Origin: Flavivirga sp. 57AJ16
GTDB lineage: Bacteria > Bacteroidota > Bacteroidia > Flavobacteriales > Flavobacteriaceae
DNA length: 64,000 bases
Assembly: GCF_028736925.1 (NCBI RefSeq)
Contig: NZ_JAQZAT010000013.1
Coordinates: 62,001 to 126,000, forward strand
Direction: 5' to 3'
Under the pieces are notes generated by a model that saw only the letters and a program-made list of their open reading frames with translations, had not been told where the DNA came from and made no database searches. This document shows, piece by piece, positions 25,467 through 34,290 of the stretch. The position numbers were made by a program, and so were the translations under genes. The first letter of the stretch is position 1; every line of letters begins with the position of its first letter.

Positions 25467-27419
25467 ATGAAAACTATAAAACAACACTTAAAACAATGGG
25501 CTTCCAAAGTCTTTTTGGGATGGATATTTATATGCTTTATAAGCATACAGACCATACAAGGACAAGCTATTTTAGACTCTCAAAATAGAGTTGACATCAC
25601 TTTAGATGATGGTACAATCGTCGTATTGTACGGAAAAGCAAAAACCAGAGATCAAACTTTTTCCAGCGAATACCTTTATTTGCCGGTAAATCTGCATTTA
25701 TCTAAACGTCCTGACGGTACTCCGGAATTCCTGTTTTTAAAATATACAACAGAAGAACGTGCCGATGCCGGGGGCGCACAAGGCGCACTTATGCATTTTT
25801 TAATGGAATGGGGCTTAAGCGATAAACAGCTTAAAGAAGCAGAGGTTAAATTAAAACAAAAAATCACCAAGCTTAACGAAAACTCCAGAAGCAAATACAG
25901 ACGCGTTAAAAACCCGGTGATCCTTGGTGCTGCAGATGTAAAAGTAGAAGATGGGAATTCGTTTAGGATTATTTCTTCTGTACTCACCGATGAGGGCATG
26001 GCTAAGGTGATCGCTTCAGGAAATGCGTCACCGCTTCCCGGCTCTAAAATAGCCGTTGCCGCAAAACTTGATAAGACGGCAGCTCAACTATTAGCGGCCA
26101 CTTTCGAAAAAAACCGTTCTATTACCGATGTATCCTTGGAACTGAGTTTTAAATATGATGTGCTTTTTCCGGCAGTTGATGGAAAAATAGTCATTGATTG
26201 GAAAAAAATCGAAAAAAGCTTTGAAAGTTTCTCTGCGAGATATACACATAACGATAGAGATACTAAAAGCGGGAGTGATGATAGATATAGCTACAATGAG
26301 GTAGATAGTATTTACAAAAGCGCTATAGAAAGTAAAGCCGTTATTTTTGAAATCGATAAAAATACGACAGACGATGAGACCGCAGATAAAATTGTAGAAA
26401 GTTTTATGAATGTGTTTACGGAGGCCTTGACGGATAGAGATGCTACTGCGCCGCCAACACCACCATCAGATGAGGAAGCCGCTGCAAGGCCCAACATTAG
26501 ACATGGATCGAGATATGTGTACAATCAAACGAAAGCAGAAACCAGATTTCAACGTCAGCGAGAAGTCTATAACCTAAAGTACAGAGTAGCGATACCCAAG
26601 CACTTTCCACTTACAGGTAATTTAGGATCCTGGTATGATGGGGTTCGTGATAATCCAAAATGTATTTCATCGGTGAACTTAAACGATCCTTTTTTTCAAC
26701 ACAGGGATATTAACCTTATTCTGGATCTTAAGGCAGAAAATATGTTTGGCACAGAAGTAAACTATGTAACCGTAAATGTTAGAAAGAGAAGAAATCAAGG
26801 AAACGATTTTCAAGATCAAGTGACCATAGATAGGGACTATTTAAAAGAAAAAGGTGTGCGGGCAGCATTGACCTATGCTCGTGGCGAAGATAAGAATCCC
26901 GATGTTTTTGAATATAAGATGCAATGGAGTTTAAGCGGCGGTTATGTGTATCCCGAAGACCCAGAATGGATAGTAGGAGATTGGGAGGGTGTGCCATTGG
27001 CCGCTCCGGTACTTCCCAGAACGGTAGAATTAGAGGGGGATATTGACGAACTTAAGGATACCGATATCGTTAGGGTGACAGCAGCTATCCGTTACTATAA
27101 ATTTGGAAAGGAAGTAGAAACAAATATTCCTTTAACCGTTTCCAAAGAAACACCACTGGTTGCCGAGACATTCTTTACGGATAAAGACACACAAGGCTAT
27201 GCCTATCGCCTGATTTTTACTCATAAAAAAGAAGGGAAATTAGCCTTGCCCTGGGAAACAAAAATCAATGACAATTATATCTACGCTTCCATTCCAGAAG
27301 CATTTCAGGATAATGAATCCGAAGTGTTCAAAGAAGCTAAAGAAGCCGGGAAAGAAATACTTGACAGTGTAAAGGATAAAGTATTGGACAAATTTAAAGA
27401 TGTATTAAAAGTAGACTGA
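25467..27419 (+). CDS. Exported paralogue F (YLYLP-signature family, full-length)
   Basis: The 650-residue protein has a long signal peptide (~1-33, 'WIFICFISIQTIQGQ'). The signature at ~69-93 is 'YLYLPVNLHLSKRPDGTPEF' plus 'LFLKY', with 'GAQGALMHFLMEWGLSDKQL' after it. The middle domain is 'GSKIAVAAKLDKTAAQLLAA' and 'VSLELSFKYDVLFPAVDGKI'. A charged linker leads to the C-module 'NDPFFQHRDINLILDLKA', 'VTVNVRKRRNQGND' and 'FEYKMQWSL'. A Lys/Glu-rich amphipathic tail (~620-650) is unique to this member. Three bases separate it from paralogue G. The function is unknown; a surface or periplasmic structural or binding role is inferred. Confidence 0.83.
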   Translation: MKTIKQHLKQWASKVFLGWIFICFISIQTIQGQAILDSQNRVDITLDDGTIVVLYGKAKTRDQTFSSEYLYLPVNLHLSKRPDGTPEFLFLKYTTEERADAGGAQGALMHFLMEWGLSDKQLKEAEVKLKQKITKLNENSRSKYRRVKNPVILGAADVKVEDGNSFRIISSVLTDEGMAKVIASGNASPLPGSKIAVAAKLDKTAAQLLAATFEKNRSITDVSLELSFKYDVLFPAVDGKIVIDWKKIEKSFESFSARYTHNDRDTKSGSDDRYSYNEVDSIYKSAIESKAVIFEIDKNTTDDETADKIVESFMNVFTEALTDRDATAPPTPPSDEEAAARPNIRHGSRYVYNQTKAETRFQRQREVYNLKYRVAIPKHFPLTGNLGSWYDGVRDNPKCISSVNLNDPFFQHRDINLILDLKAENMFGTEVNYVTVNVRKRRNQGNDFQDQVTIDRDYLKEKGVRAALTYARGEDKNPDVFEYKMQWSLSGGYVYPEDPEWIVGDWEGVPLAAPVLPRTVELEGDIDELKDTDIVRVTAAIRYYKFGKEVETNIPLTVSKETPLVAETFFTDKDTQGYAYRLIFTHKKEGKLALPWETKINDNYIYASIPEAFQDNESEVFKEAKEAGKEILDSVKDKVLDKFKDVLKVD

Positions 27420-27421
27420 TT

Positions 27422-29392
27422 ATGAAAACACTAATTAAATATTTAAGCATTTTTCTTCTTGTGTTTTTTTATAGTTTTTCAACTCATGCACAACAAGATT
27501 TTACCATGCAAATCGTATTGGACAAGCCCGTAGATGCTGGTCCCTTAAAGCTGTTTCCTGGTGTAAAGGACAAAGATTCTTATTGGTACTTACCAAACAA
27601 GTTGCGATTGGCAAAAAATGACGATGGTACCCCAAAGTTTAAATTTGTTAAATGGGTACATAATGAAGAGAACAATACGAATGAAGGTATAGGCGGTGGC
27701 GTTCTACATTGTGTCTATGGATTTGGAGTGACCGAAGACGAATTGGACGAAGCGGAAAAAGCCCTCAAAAAAATTAATAGTAGAGGGAAAATTATAGGCT
27801 CAGTTATTTATAAGGAAGGCACCGTTACGGTATCCATCCCTAAATTAATGGATCCAGAAAAGCAGGACATTGTAGCCATGGCACCCGCACCAACCATGGA
27901 AGGCAATTATGTGGCAGTAAATATGCAATTGGACAAGCGTTCTGCATCATTACTTTGGGATTCGTTTAAAACAGGTAATTCTTTGGTGACATTCAATTTT
28001 AATATGACCATTGCTGGGTATAACTCTCCCATTGAAGCAAAAATAAAGATCCATACAGATCAAATTTATGACAGTCAGCAGTTCAAGGCAGGCTTGGCAA
28101 CGCCATGGTTAAATGCGGAAATCGATGTACTGGTGAAAGAACTTATAGACAATGGCTCTATAGAAATTGAAAAAATCGGCGATAACTTTAGTATGCAAGC
28201 AGCTATAGACAGAGTTGTTGAAAAAGCTACAGACTTATTATTTACGCCTTTTGGAAGTTCCCAAGGGCCTAGTATCTCCCAATTAACCTCGGCAGCCAAC
28301 TCACAAGGTAATGAGAGCTTATTAACAAGAGCAACAAATCTTTTAAATACCTCTAGAACGGAAGCCAGAACAGAGCGGGATGCTGTTAGAAGGCGAAATG
28401 CAGAAAGAGAAAGGGCTGCTAGTGCAGAACGCGAAAGAACCACTAGTAGGGATACGACTTCAAGTGCTGGAAATAGTTCTGAAGCAGGGGATTTAAGACC
28501 AGAGCATTCGGGAGGTTTAGAACCAGGGGATTCTCAAAGAGGCGTCAACGGAGCCACCCCAAGCGGGGGCACGCCAAACCTTGAAGAGGAACCAAGCATG
28601 CCTTCTATTGCTATTGTGGCTTCTTATACCGTGAAGAAGATAAAAATATCCGGTACAAAAACATTCAGTCTAAAAGAAAGCTATCCAACGACCATCCCTT
28701 CGCCTTTTGGTGGCGATTTAGAAGTGAATATGACCAGTTGTCCTAAATGTTTTATAGAAACCAATCTGGACGATCCTGTATTTAAGCAACGTGAAATATT
28801 AGCATTGTTAGACGGGTTAAATGCCAATGATTTTGATAAGTATATCAATTACGGCACCGTACAATTACGTAAAAAACACGAGTCTGAAGCCTTTACCTAT
28901 GATGAAGTGCGTATTACGCGTAAAAACTTTAATCAAGAAGGAAACCTGTTCACCATGTTATATGGATGGAAAGGAGACAACAACAGATCGAAGTGGTTTG
29001 ATTACGATTACAAAATTGCCTGGAGTTTCTTTGGCGGAAATAATGTAGAGACCGATTGGGAATCTACGAACAGGAGTGCTATTAATTTAAACCCGCCTTT
29101 AACCCGGAGAGTGATAACCATAGAAGCCGATAAGGATTTACTTGATGAACAAAAGGTACGTGCTATAGATATTAAGATCTACTACAACTTAGGTGGCGAC
29201 GACCAAATGAAACAATTTAGCATAAATCCGAAGAAGGATGTGCTTTCCGGACAAGTGGAATTTATGCTGCCTAATGGAAGTCAGGAGTATGATTACGAAG
29301 TGACCTGGAGACTTTGGGGTAATGAACAAAAAACATCGGGAAGACAAACAACAAGTTTTGAAACCTTATATGTAGATGAACTGCCTAACTAA
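27422..29392 (+). CDS. Exported paralogue G (YWYLPN-signature family, full-length, Arg/Glu-rich linker)
   Basis: The 656-residue protein has a signal peptide ending '...STHAQ' (~24). The signature at ~53-79 is 'SYWYLPNKLRLAKNDDGTPK' plus 'FKFVKWV', then 'GGGVLHCVYGFGVTEDELDE'. The middle domain is 'GNYVAVNMQLDKRSASLLWD' and 'TFNFNMTIAGYNSPIEAKI'. A low-complexity linker (~310-400) is first Arg/Glu-rich ('RRRNAERERAASAERER') and then Ser/Gly/Pro-rich. The C-module has 'DDPVFKQREILALLDGL', 'NYGTVQLRKKHESE' and 'WFDYDYKIAWSFFG'. Two bases separate it from the metalloprotease gene. The arginine-rich linker would be an obvious target for trypsin-like cleavage. Confidence 0.83.
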   Translation: MKTLIKYLSIFLLVFFYSFSTHAQQDFTMQIVLDKPVDAGPLKLFPGVKDKDSYWYLPNKLRLAKNDDGTPKFKFVKWVHNEENNTNEGIGGGVLHCVYGFGVTEDELDEAEKALKKINSRGKIIGSVIYKEGTVTVSIPKLMDPEKQDIVAMAPAPTMEGNYVAVNMQLDKRSASLLWDSFKTGNSLVTFNFNMTIAGYNSPIEAKIKIHTDQIYDSQQFKAGLATPWLNAEIDVLVKELIDNGSIEIEKIGDNFSMQAAIDRVVEKATDLLFTPFGSSQGPSISQLTSAANSQGNESLLTRATNLLNTSRTEARTERDAVRRRNAERERAASAERERTTSRDTTSSAGNSSEAGDLRPEHSGGLEPGDSQRGVNGATPSGGTPNLEEEPSMPSIAIVASYTVKKIKISGTKTFSLKESYPTTIPSPFGGDLEVNMTSCPKCFIETNLDDPVFKQREILALLDGLNANDFDKYINYGTVQLRKKHESEAFTYDEVRITRKNFNQEGNLFTMLYGWKGDNNRSKWFDYDYKIAWSFFGGNNVETDWESTNRSAINLNPPLTRRVITIEADKDLLDEQKVRAIDIKIYYNLGGDDQMKQFSINPKKDVLSGQVEFMLPNGSQEYDYEVTWRLWGNEQKTSGRQTTSFETLYVDELPN

Positions 29393-29394
29393 AA

Positions 29395-30846
29395 ATGAAA
29401 CAGATGAAAACATTAATAAAAATAATATATATCGTACTTGTTGGGTTTTGCATCAATCAAGTACACTCGCAAACTACGGACAGAGCAACTATCATAGCTA
29501 ATTTAGAGTTCTTTTATTACGATAACCCTTCTAATAGCACCTATTTAGGTATAGATAATCAGCAAGTTAGTAATGGTACGGAATCTGGATCGTTTTGGAC
29601 CAATGCAAATACCACGTCACTTCGTGATTTTATAAGAGCATTGTTGAAAGACCCCAGTAATGGAGGGGATGCTTCATTACAGTATTACACCGCAAAATTG
29701 TTACGAATCAATAATAGAAAAATAGCCGTGTATTTATGGAATGACCAAACAGCTTTTACGGCATCAAGTGTCCCGTCTACGGTGCATAACCCCAGACCAG
29801 ATGGTACTGGACATGTTTGGCCACACGCATCGCATTGGACCCTGGCACAAGAACCAAATTGGGGCGGCTATATGGATATGGGCATACACTACATTGGTAT
29901 TCATGGCGCACAATGGCTAAAAGAAACTTTTCTTCATGAGCTCATGCACGCCGAAGATCAAACAAATTCACTGGCACTACCGTTTAATGTGGATGGCCAC
30001 TGGTATCACTATGGAAACGATGGGTCGCATTTTTATACCGAAGCGGTGCCTAGTAAGCGTTTTGCCTATATGGAAGCCATCGCACACGTAGCAGCTTTTT
30101 ATTTTAACTATAACCAATTTCAGCATCATTTTAATTGGTTTAATAGAAATGGGGATATGCGGGTAGAACGAAATGCCCCTTCGCAATGGCGACGATGGCT
30201 CCGTCAATTATTTGGTTATGATGGTCATGTATGGCTTCATGATGAAATAAGGGAAGCAACAGGTAGTAGCGGGAGACGATTGAACGACCAATATAGCGTA
30301 TATCGAATTCAGGACCTACCGGGAAAATTTATTGTACATAACGAAACGGTTATGGCTATGATGATGACCATGACTTCCATGCACGTTGCAGAAATAGATC
30401 CGTTTATATGGGCAGTAAAAACCTTTAATACAAGAATATCGGCCAATCAAGGGCAAGACCCTTTGGCGCTCTTCGTAAAAGTATTCTCGGAAGGTATGTT
30501 ACAGAATGGCGAGACCATTAGCGCTATAAAACAAGAATTGGATGCGCGTAATTATACAGCAGCCTCTGTAGATACGCCTTATACATTTATTCTTCCATTG
30601 GCGTATTCCGATTATTTTACGGGCTATACCAGTACCACAAAAGATCAATTTAAAGCCCTTTTTAATAACGAAATGGATACCGATCTTATTGATATTTATT
30701 GGGATCATTTTAAAGATAGAGTGCGTAACAATGTTACCATTCGTAGTAGTAGGTCCTTATCGGATATGACGACTATTGCGATGCAATGTGGCGTGAATCA
30801 AAGTTACCTTCCCGGTGCTAGTGGTAGAAGATATGAAGGAAACTAA
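29395..30846 (+). CDS. Exported zinc metalloprotease-like protein (HExxH), last gene of the operon
   Basis: The 483-residue protein has a signal peptide ending '...NQVHSQ' (~25). A zinc-protease motif 'LHELMHAED' gives His181, Glu182 and His185. A glutamate 42 residues on ('RFAYMEAIAH', E227) is a plausible third ligand, as in gluzincins. The region is rich in aromatic residues and histidines ('GHWYHYGNDGSHFYTEA'). I do not recognise a named MEROPS family. It may mature or degrade the paralogues encoded beside it, or an external substrate; this is inference from context. A rho-independent terminator lies 70 bp downstream, closing the operon. Confidence 0.78.
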   Translation: MKQMKTLIKIIYIVLVGFCINQVHSQTTDRATIIANLEFFYYDNPSNSTYLGIDNQQVSNGTESGSFWTNANTTSLRDFIRALLKDPSNGGDASLQYYTAKLLRINNRKIAVYLWNDQTAFTASSVPSTVHNPRPDGTGHVWPHASHWTLAQEPNWGGYMDMGIHYIGIHGAQWLKETFLHELMHAEDQTNSLALPFNVDGHWYHYGNDGSHFYTEAVPSKRFAYMEAIAHVAAFYFNYNQFQHHFNWFNRNGDMRVERNAPSQWRRWLRQLFGYDGHVWLHDEIREATGSSGRRLNDQYSVYRIQDLPGKFIVHNETVMAMMMTMTSMHVAEIDPFIWAVKTFNTRISANQGQDPLALFVKVFSEGMLQNGETISAIKQELDARNYTAASVDTPYTFILPLAYSDYFTGYTSTTKDQFKALFNNEMDTDLIDIYWDHFKDRVRNNVTIRSSRSLSDMTTIAMQCGVNQSYLPGASGRRYEGN

Positions 30847-30916
30847 AAATACTTAGTGTGTTCTATATATTATATATTATAGGTTGGTTGTAGCTATATC
30901 ATGCTAGGTGTTGATT

Positions 30917-30950
30917 AAGGCCCCGGAATATTTCGGGGTCTTATGTTTTT
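30917..30950 (+). terminator. Rho-independent terminator of the secreted-protein operon
   Basis: A 9-bp stem AAGGCCCCG (30917-30925) pairs with CGGGGTCTT (30934-30942, one G-T wobble) around a loop of eight bases, followed by ATGTTTTT. It lies 70 bp after the metalloprotease stop codon. Confidence 0.85.
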
Positions 30951-31005
30951 AAACTATAAGGTGAGGTAAAACAAAAAACTGCCTTTTTTAGTTTTGTTTC
31001 TTTTG

Positions 31006-31043
31006 ATTACTCTTGCCGCCACTAGTTTTGAAAACTAGTGAGG
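31006..31043 (+). repeat. REP palindrome (forward, tail divergent)
   Basis: Contains the head GATTACTCTTGCCGC and the perfect 19-bp palindrome ACTAGTTTTGAAAACTAGT (31021-31039). The usual CGGTAGCGGGG tail is replaced by GAGG. It marks the left border of the 31-41 kb accessory region. The remaining ~165 bp up to the next gene hold no reading frame. Confidence 0.85.
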
Positions 31044-31207
31044 ATACTTACTTTTTTAAAATTTAACCACCCATTTTTATTTTTTATTTGTTATTACTTT
31101 ATAGAACCCTCTATGAGATTTTTTAGAGTGTTTAAATTATATAGGGCTGGTATAGGCAATTGTGTATATCTAATTGTTACCTGCAAGCTAAAAAACTGAA
31201 CTTCTGA

Positions 31208-32605
31208 ATGAAAAAAAAAAATGACGTTTATAAAAGGCGACTGAAGTCATCTCATGGTAAAAAGAAAAGAAGAGAAAAAAAGCTTTCTAAGCTTAAAAAA
31301 GGATTTCAAAAGTTTAAATCTGATGTCAGAAAAAATAATCCAGATGCTGAATTTATAAACTTTCCATTACATCATTTCTTACAAAAAAGCAGATTATTAA
31401 ATAAACCTGAGTATGGTGAATCTCTAAAATATTTTCTTTCAAAAAAGGACAGTTTTGCGAGGGAATCATCAAACTTTACTGACAACAATTTTATAATTCC
31501 AGATAGATTTTCCATAATAGAAAACTATGTAGAAACAATGGTTTTTTTAAGGAAATTGTTTAATTCTTTACATAATCAAATATTTGAAGAGATTTACATA
31601 GACTATTCACAGTGTGAACAAATTGATGTTGGTGCATCTATGTGTATGGATATCATTCTTGGTGAATTTATAAACTACTACAATGAATCAATAAAGGGTA
31701 GGCATACGATTAAAGTAAAAAAAATACGTCCTATAAATTTTGACCATTATGATATCAAGAAAATATTATTTTCAATTGGTGCATATACTAATATTAGAGG
31801 ATTCAAAATAAAAGATGGAAACATTATAGAATTCCCAATTAGGGTCGGAAGTAAAAAAAATATTAATCTTCCTAGTCAACGTGAAATAGATATTACACTT
31901 ACAGTCGATTATATTATTAATTGTTTGAAAGCAATGAACAAAACCTTGACGGGACCAGCCGAAACAAATCTTTATAAAGTCATTGGAGAAGTAATACAAA
32001 ATGCGGATGAACATTCAGATACAACGAATAGATATTCAATAGGGTATTTTGAGAAACCAGAAATAGAAAACGAGAAATTTGGAATATTTAATCTTGCTAT
32101 TTTAAACTTTGGTAATACGTTTTACGAAACCTTTAAAAATGATACTTGTGAGAATACCGAAGTCCAAAATCAAATGAAAGAATTAAGTAAAAAGTTTACT
32201 AAAAAAAATCTTTTTTTATCACGTGAATTTGAAGAAGAAACCTTATGGACATTATATGCACTACAAGATGGAGTTACAAGAATTTCTAATTGGGATAGAG
32301 GTAATGGGGCAATAAGGTTTATAGAAAGCTTTTATAATCTAAAAGGAAAAGACATTAATGATAATATTTCTAAAATGGTTATAACAACAGGGCACACAAG
32401 AATAATATTTGATGGTACTTATAAACCTATTGAAAAAGTTAGAGGTAAGGAAGGTAAAAAATATAAAATGATGACTTTCAATTCAGATGGCAATATAGAA
32501 GAAAAACCTGATTCACGGTTTGTCAAATATGAAGAAAACTACTTTCCAGGAACTATGATTTCAGTTAAGATTAGAATTGATTATGAAAACACAGAAAATA
32601 TATAA
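31208..32605 (+). CDS. GHKL-fold ATP-binding protein of a DUF4325-associated pair
   Basis: This is a 465-residue cytoplasmic protein with a strongly basic N-terminus (about half of the first 35 residues are Lys/Arg). Residues ~115-165 resemble a STAS-like fold ('EIYIDYSQCEQIDVGASM'). Residues ~250-385 contain a histidine-kinase-like ATPase: N box 'VIGEVIQNADEHSD' (~256-269) and a glycine-containing segment 'DGVTRISNWDRGNGAIRFIE'. No phospho-acceptor histidine domain is present, so it is not a classical kinase. The next gene encodes a DUF4325 STAS-like protein, a combination that recurs in bacterial accessory regions, whose role (regulation or defence) is not established. High A content and REPs on both sides suggest acquisition by transfer. 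Confidence 0.72.
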   Translation: MKKKNDVYKRRLKSSHGKKKRREKKLSKLKKGFQKFKSDVRKNNPDAEFINFPLHHFLQKSRLLNKPEYGESLKYFLSKKDSFARESSNFTDNNFIIPDRFSIIENYVETMVFLRKLFNSLHNQIFEEIYIDYSQCEQIDVGASMCMDIILGEFINYYNESIKGRHTIKVKKIRPINFDHYDIKKILFSIGAYTNIRGFKIKDGNIIEFPIRVGSKKNINLPSQREIDITLTVDYIINCLKAMNKTLTGPAETNLYKVIGEVIQNADEHSDTTNRYSIGYFEKPEIENEKFGIFNLAILNFGNTFYETFKNDTCENTEVQNQMKELSKKFTKKNLFLSREFEEETLWTLYALQDGVTRISNWDRGNGAIRFIESFYNLKGKDINDNISKMVITTGHTRIIFDGTYKPIEKVRGKEGKKYKMMTFNSDGNIEEKPDSRFVKYEENYFPGTMISVKIRIDYENTENI

Positions 32606-32608
32606 ATT

Positions 32609-32947
32609 ATGAATAAAACGAGTATTGATTTAGAAAATCACAGAACAAAAGGTTCTAAAGTTTTCACAGGTAGAGAGAGAGGAATTTCCGTACGCAAAAA
32701 CACAAAAATAGATGTTTTAATAAATGAGTACGAACAAGTAGAAATTATCATTCCTACAGATATTATGTCTATTAACCCGTCTTTTTTAGAGGAGTTTTTA
32801 ACTAACGTAGTAAAGTCATTAGGAAAAGATGATTTTTATAAAAAAATAAAATTTGTTTCAAATAGCAAGAGATATGATATCGCTTTAGATTTAGAAGAAG
32901 CTGTAGATAGAATATTACGAAACGAGAATGCTTTATCTAAAAAATAA
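32609..32947 (+). CDS. STAS-like DUF4325 protein
   Basis: The 112-residue protein has the DUF4325 pattern of an N-terminal 'GSKVFTGRERGISVRKN', a strand-rich 'EVEIIIP'-type core, and 'MSINPSFLEEFLTNVVKSLG' where the family has its conserved Ser-Phe. It starts three bases after the GHKL protein stop and must be co-expressed with it. By analogy with STAS/anti-sigma pairs it may bind the GHKL partner. This is inference. Confidence 0.72.
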   Translation: MNKTSIDLENHRTKGSKVFTGRERGISVRKNTKIDVLINEYEQVEIIIPTDIMSINPSFLEEFLTNVVKSLGKDDFYKKIKFVSNSKRYDIALDLEEAVDRILRNENALSKK

Positions 32948-32951
32948 TATT

Positions 32952-33509
32952 ATGATTTTACTTTGTATAGAAAAAAGTAGTTGGTTTAATCTTGAAACTC
33001 TAAGCAACCTATCGAACGTAATAATTGCATTTTTAACTCTCATTTTGGGATTTTATGTATTTGTTTATCAAAAAAATAAAGACAACAAATCCGATGAAGA
33101 AACAGAAATCAATAGAAGAAAAAATATAAAACTTCAATGGTTTAAAGAAATTATTATACAACCAAAGATAGATTTAGTTTTTAAATTTTATGACCAAATC
33201 AATAGCATAAAAAACAAGATAAATGGCAATGATTTAAATGATGATGAGAAAATAGAAATCATCAACTTTATAAAAAAAGAACAATCCACATTAAGAAAGT
33301 CATTTTTGGATTTAATTCAACATATTAATAACGATTTACACTCTGAATTATCGCTAAATGTTGATAAACTAACAGACAATCTAACAGATGTAATTTCTAA
33401 TGATGAATTCAAATTGAAAAATGAAGTTACTTATAACAGAGAAATAAAGTCAAAAGTTGAATATTCATATAGTGAATTTTTATCAAAGATTTTTAATTAC
33501 TGTGGGTAA
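32952..33509 (+). CDS. Membrane-anchored protein of unknown function, third gene of the GHKL/DUF4325 locus
   Basis: The frame opens upstream at 32928 but the ATG at 32952, just after the DUF4325 stop, is the likely start and gives 185 residues. One transmembrane helix is present near the N-terminus ('NLSNVIIAFLTLILGFYVFV'). The rest is charged and largely helical, with long Lys/Asn/Asp runs and probable coiled coil. I recognise no family. Small membrane-anchored helical proteins of this kind often act as effectors or adaptors in accessory loci, so the three genes may form one unit. This is inference only. Confidence 0.6.
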   Translation: MILLCIEKSSWFNLETLSNLSNVIIAFLTLILGFYVFVYQKNKDNKSDEETEINRRKNIKLQWFKEIIIQPKIDLVFKFYDQINSIKNKINGNDLNDDEKIEIINFIKKEQSTLRKSFLDLIQHINNDLHSELSLNVDKLTDNLTDVISNDEFKLKNEVTYNREIKSKVEYSYSEFLSKIFNYCG

Positions 33510-33525
33510 ATCCGGTGGGGAATCC

Positions 33526-33665
33526 CCCCGCTACCGCTAGTTTTAAAAACTAGTGGCGGTAAGAGTAAGCAAACGGAAAAGTACTCGCCATTTTAAGTTC
33601 ATATAATCACCCGCTGTTCCCTTTTCTACCGCTAGTTTCCAAAACTAGTGGCGTATTGAGTAAGT
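33526..33665 (-). repeat. Two REP palindromes in reverse orientation upstream of the RAYT gene
   Basis: Positions 33526-33575 and 33626-33665 each carry CTACCGCTAGTTT...AAACTAGTGGCG followed by GAGTAAG. Read on the minus strand they match the forward REPs. They lie 70-200 bp upstream of the intact RAYT start. A reverse REP similarly precedes the RAYT remnant at 6887. Confidence 0.9.
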
Positions 33666-33732
33666 ATTAATTGTAAGAAAATAAATGCAAAAACTATACA
33701 TGATATTGTGTGGCTTTTGTTATTTTAGTGCA

Positions 33733-34290
33733 ATGAGCAGAAACTACAAGTTCCACAACAAAGGCGGTCTTTATTTTGTAAGTTTTGCCACGGTCAACTG
33801 GATAGATGTCTTCACAAGGGAGGCCTATTTTGATGTATTGGCAGAAAGCGTAGACTATTGCAGGAAAGAAAAAGGCATGGAGTTATATGCCTATTGCTTT
33901 ATGCCCAGTCATGTACATTTTATATTTCGTTCAGCCAATAGTGAACCATCAGAGTTGTTGAGGGACTTTAAACGGCACACTTCAAAAAAGATTATTGAAG
34001 CCATAGAAAACAATCCAGAGGAAAGCAGGAAAGAATGGCTGTTGTGGATGTTTGAACGCGCGGGTAAAAAGAATGCAGCAACCAGTAAGTATCAGTTTTG
34101 GCAACACCATAACAGACCTATAGAGCTGTGGAGCGAAAAGGTGATCAAACAAAAGATAGATTATATCCATAACAATCCAATAGAAAGCGGTTTTGTAACC
34201 GATCCTATAGATTGGAAATATTCAAGTGCGAGGAATTATCAAGACGATAATACAGTTTTAGCTATAGATAGCGTTGGGTTTTTAGGGTGA
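33733..34290 (+). CDS. REP-associated tyrosine transposase (RAYT, Y1/IS200-like)
   Basis: The 185-residue single-strand nuclease starts at ATG 33733 (MSRNYKFHNKGG). The frame extends 16 codons further, but the remnant copy at 6887 starts at the same place. The HUH motif is 'MPSHVHFIFR' (His60, His62) and the nucleophile is Tyr144 in 'KIDYIHNNPI'; both are intact, so the protein could be active. RAYTs cut and join REP palindromes and are normally single-copy, domesticated genes. REPs lie on both sides in inverted orientation, and the 3' end of the gene (from ~34276) is duplicated into the adjacent tandem array. Confidence 0.92.
   Translation: MSRNYKFHNKGGLYFVSFATVNWIDVFTREAYFDVLAESVDYCRKEKGMELYAYCFMPSHVHFIFRSANSEPSELLRDFKRHTSKKIIEAIENNPEESRKEWLLWMFERAGKKNAATSKYQFWQHHNRPIELWSEKVIKQKIDYIHNNPIESGFVTDPIDWKYSSARNYQDDNTVLAIDSVGFLG

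Noticed and set aside
16964-30846. Extracellular contractile injection system or type IX secretion cluster
   Set aside because: No sheath, baseplate, tube, AAA+ or Por/Gld homologues are visible, and none of the products ends in a recognisable T9SS C-terminal domain.
31208-32605. Classical sensor histidine kinase
   Set aside because: The GHKL N box is present but there is no phospho-acceptor histidine domain, no membrane segment and no adjacent response regulator.
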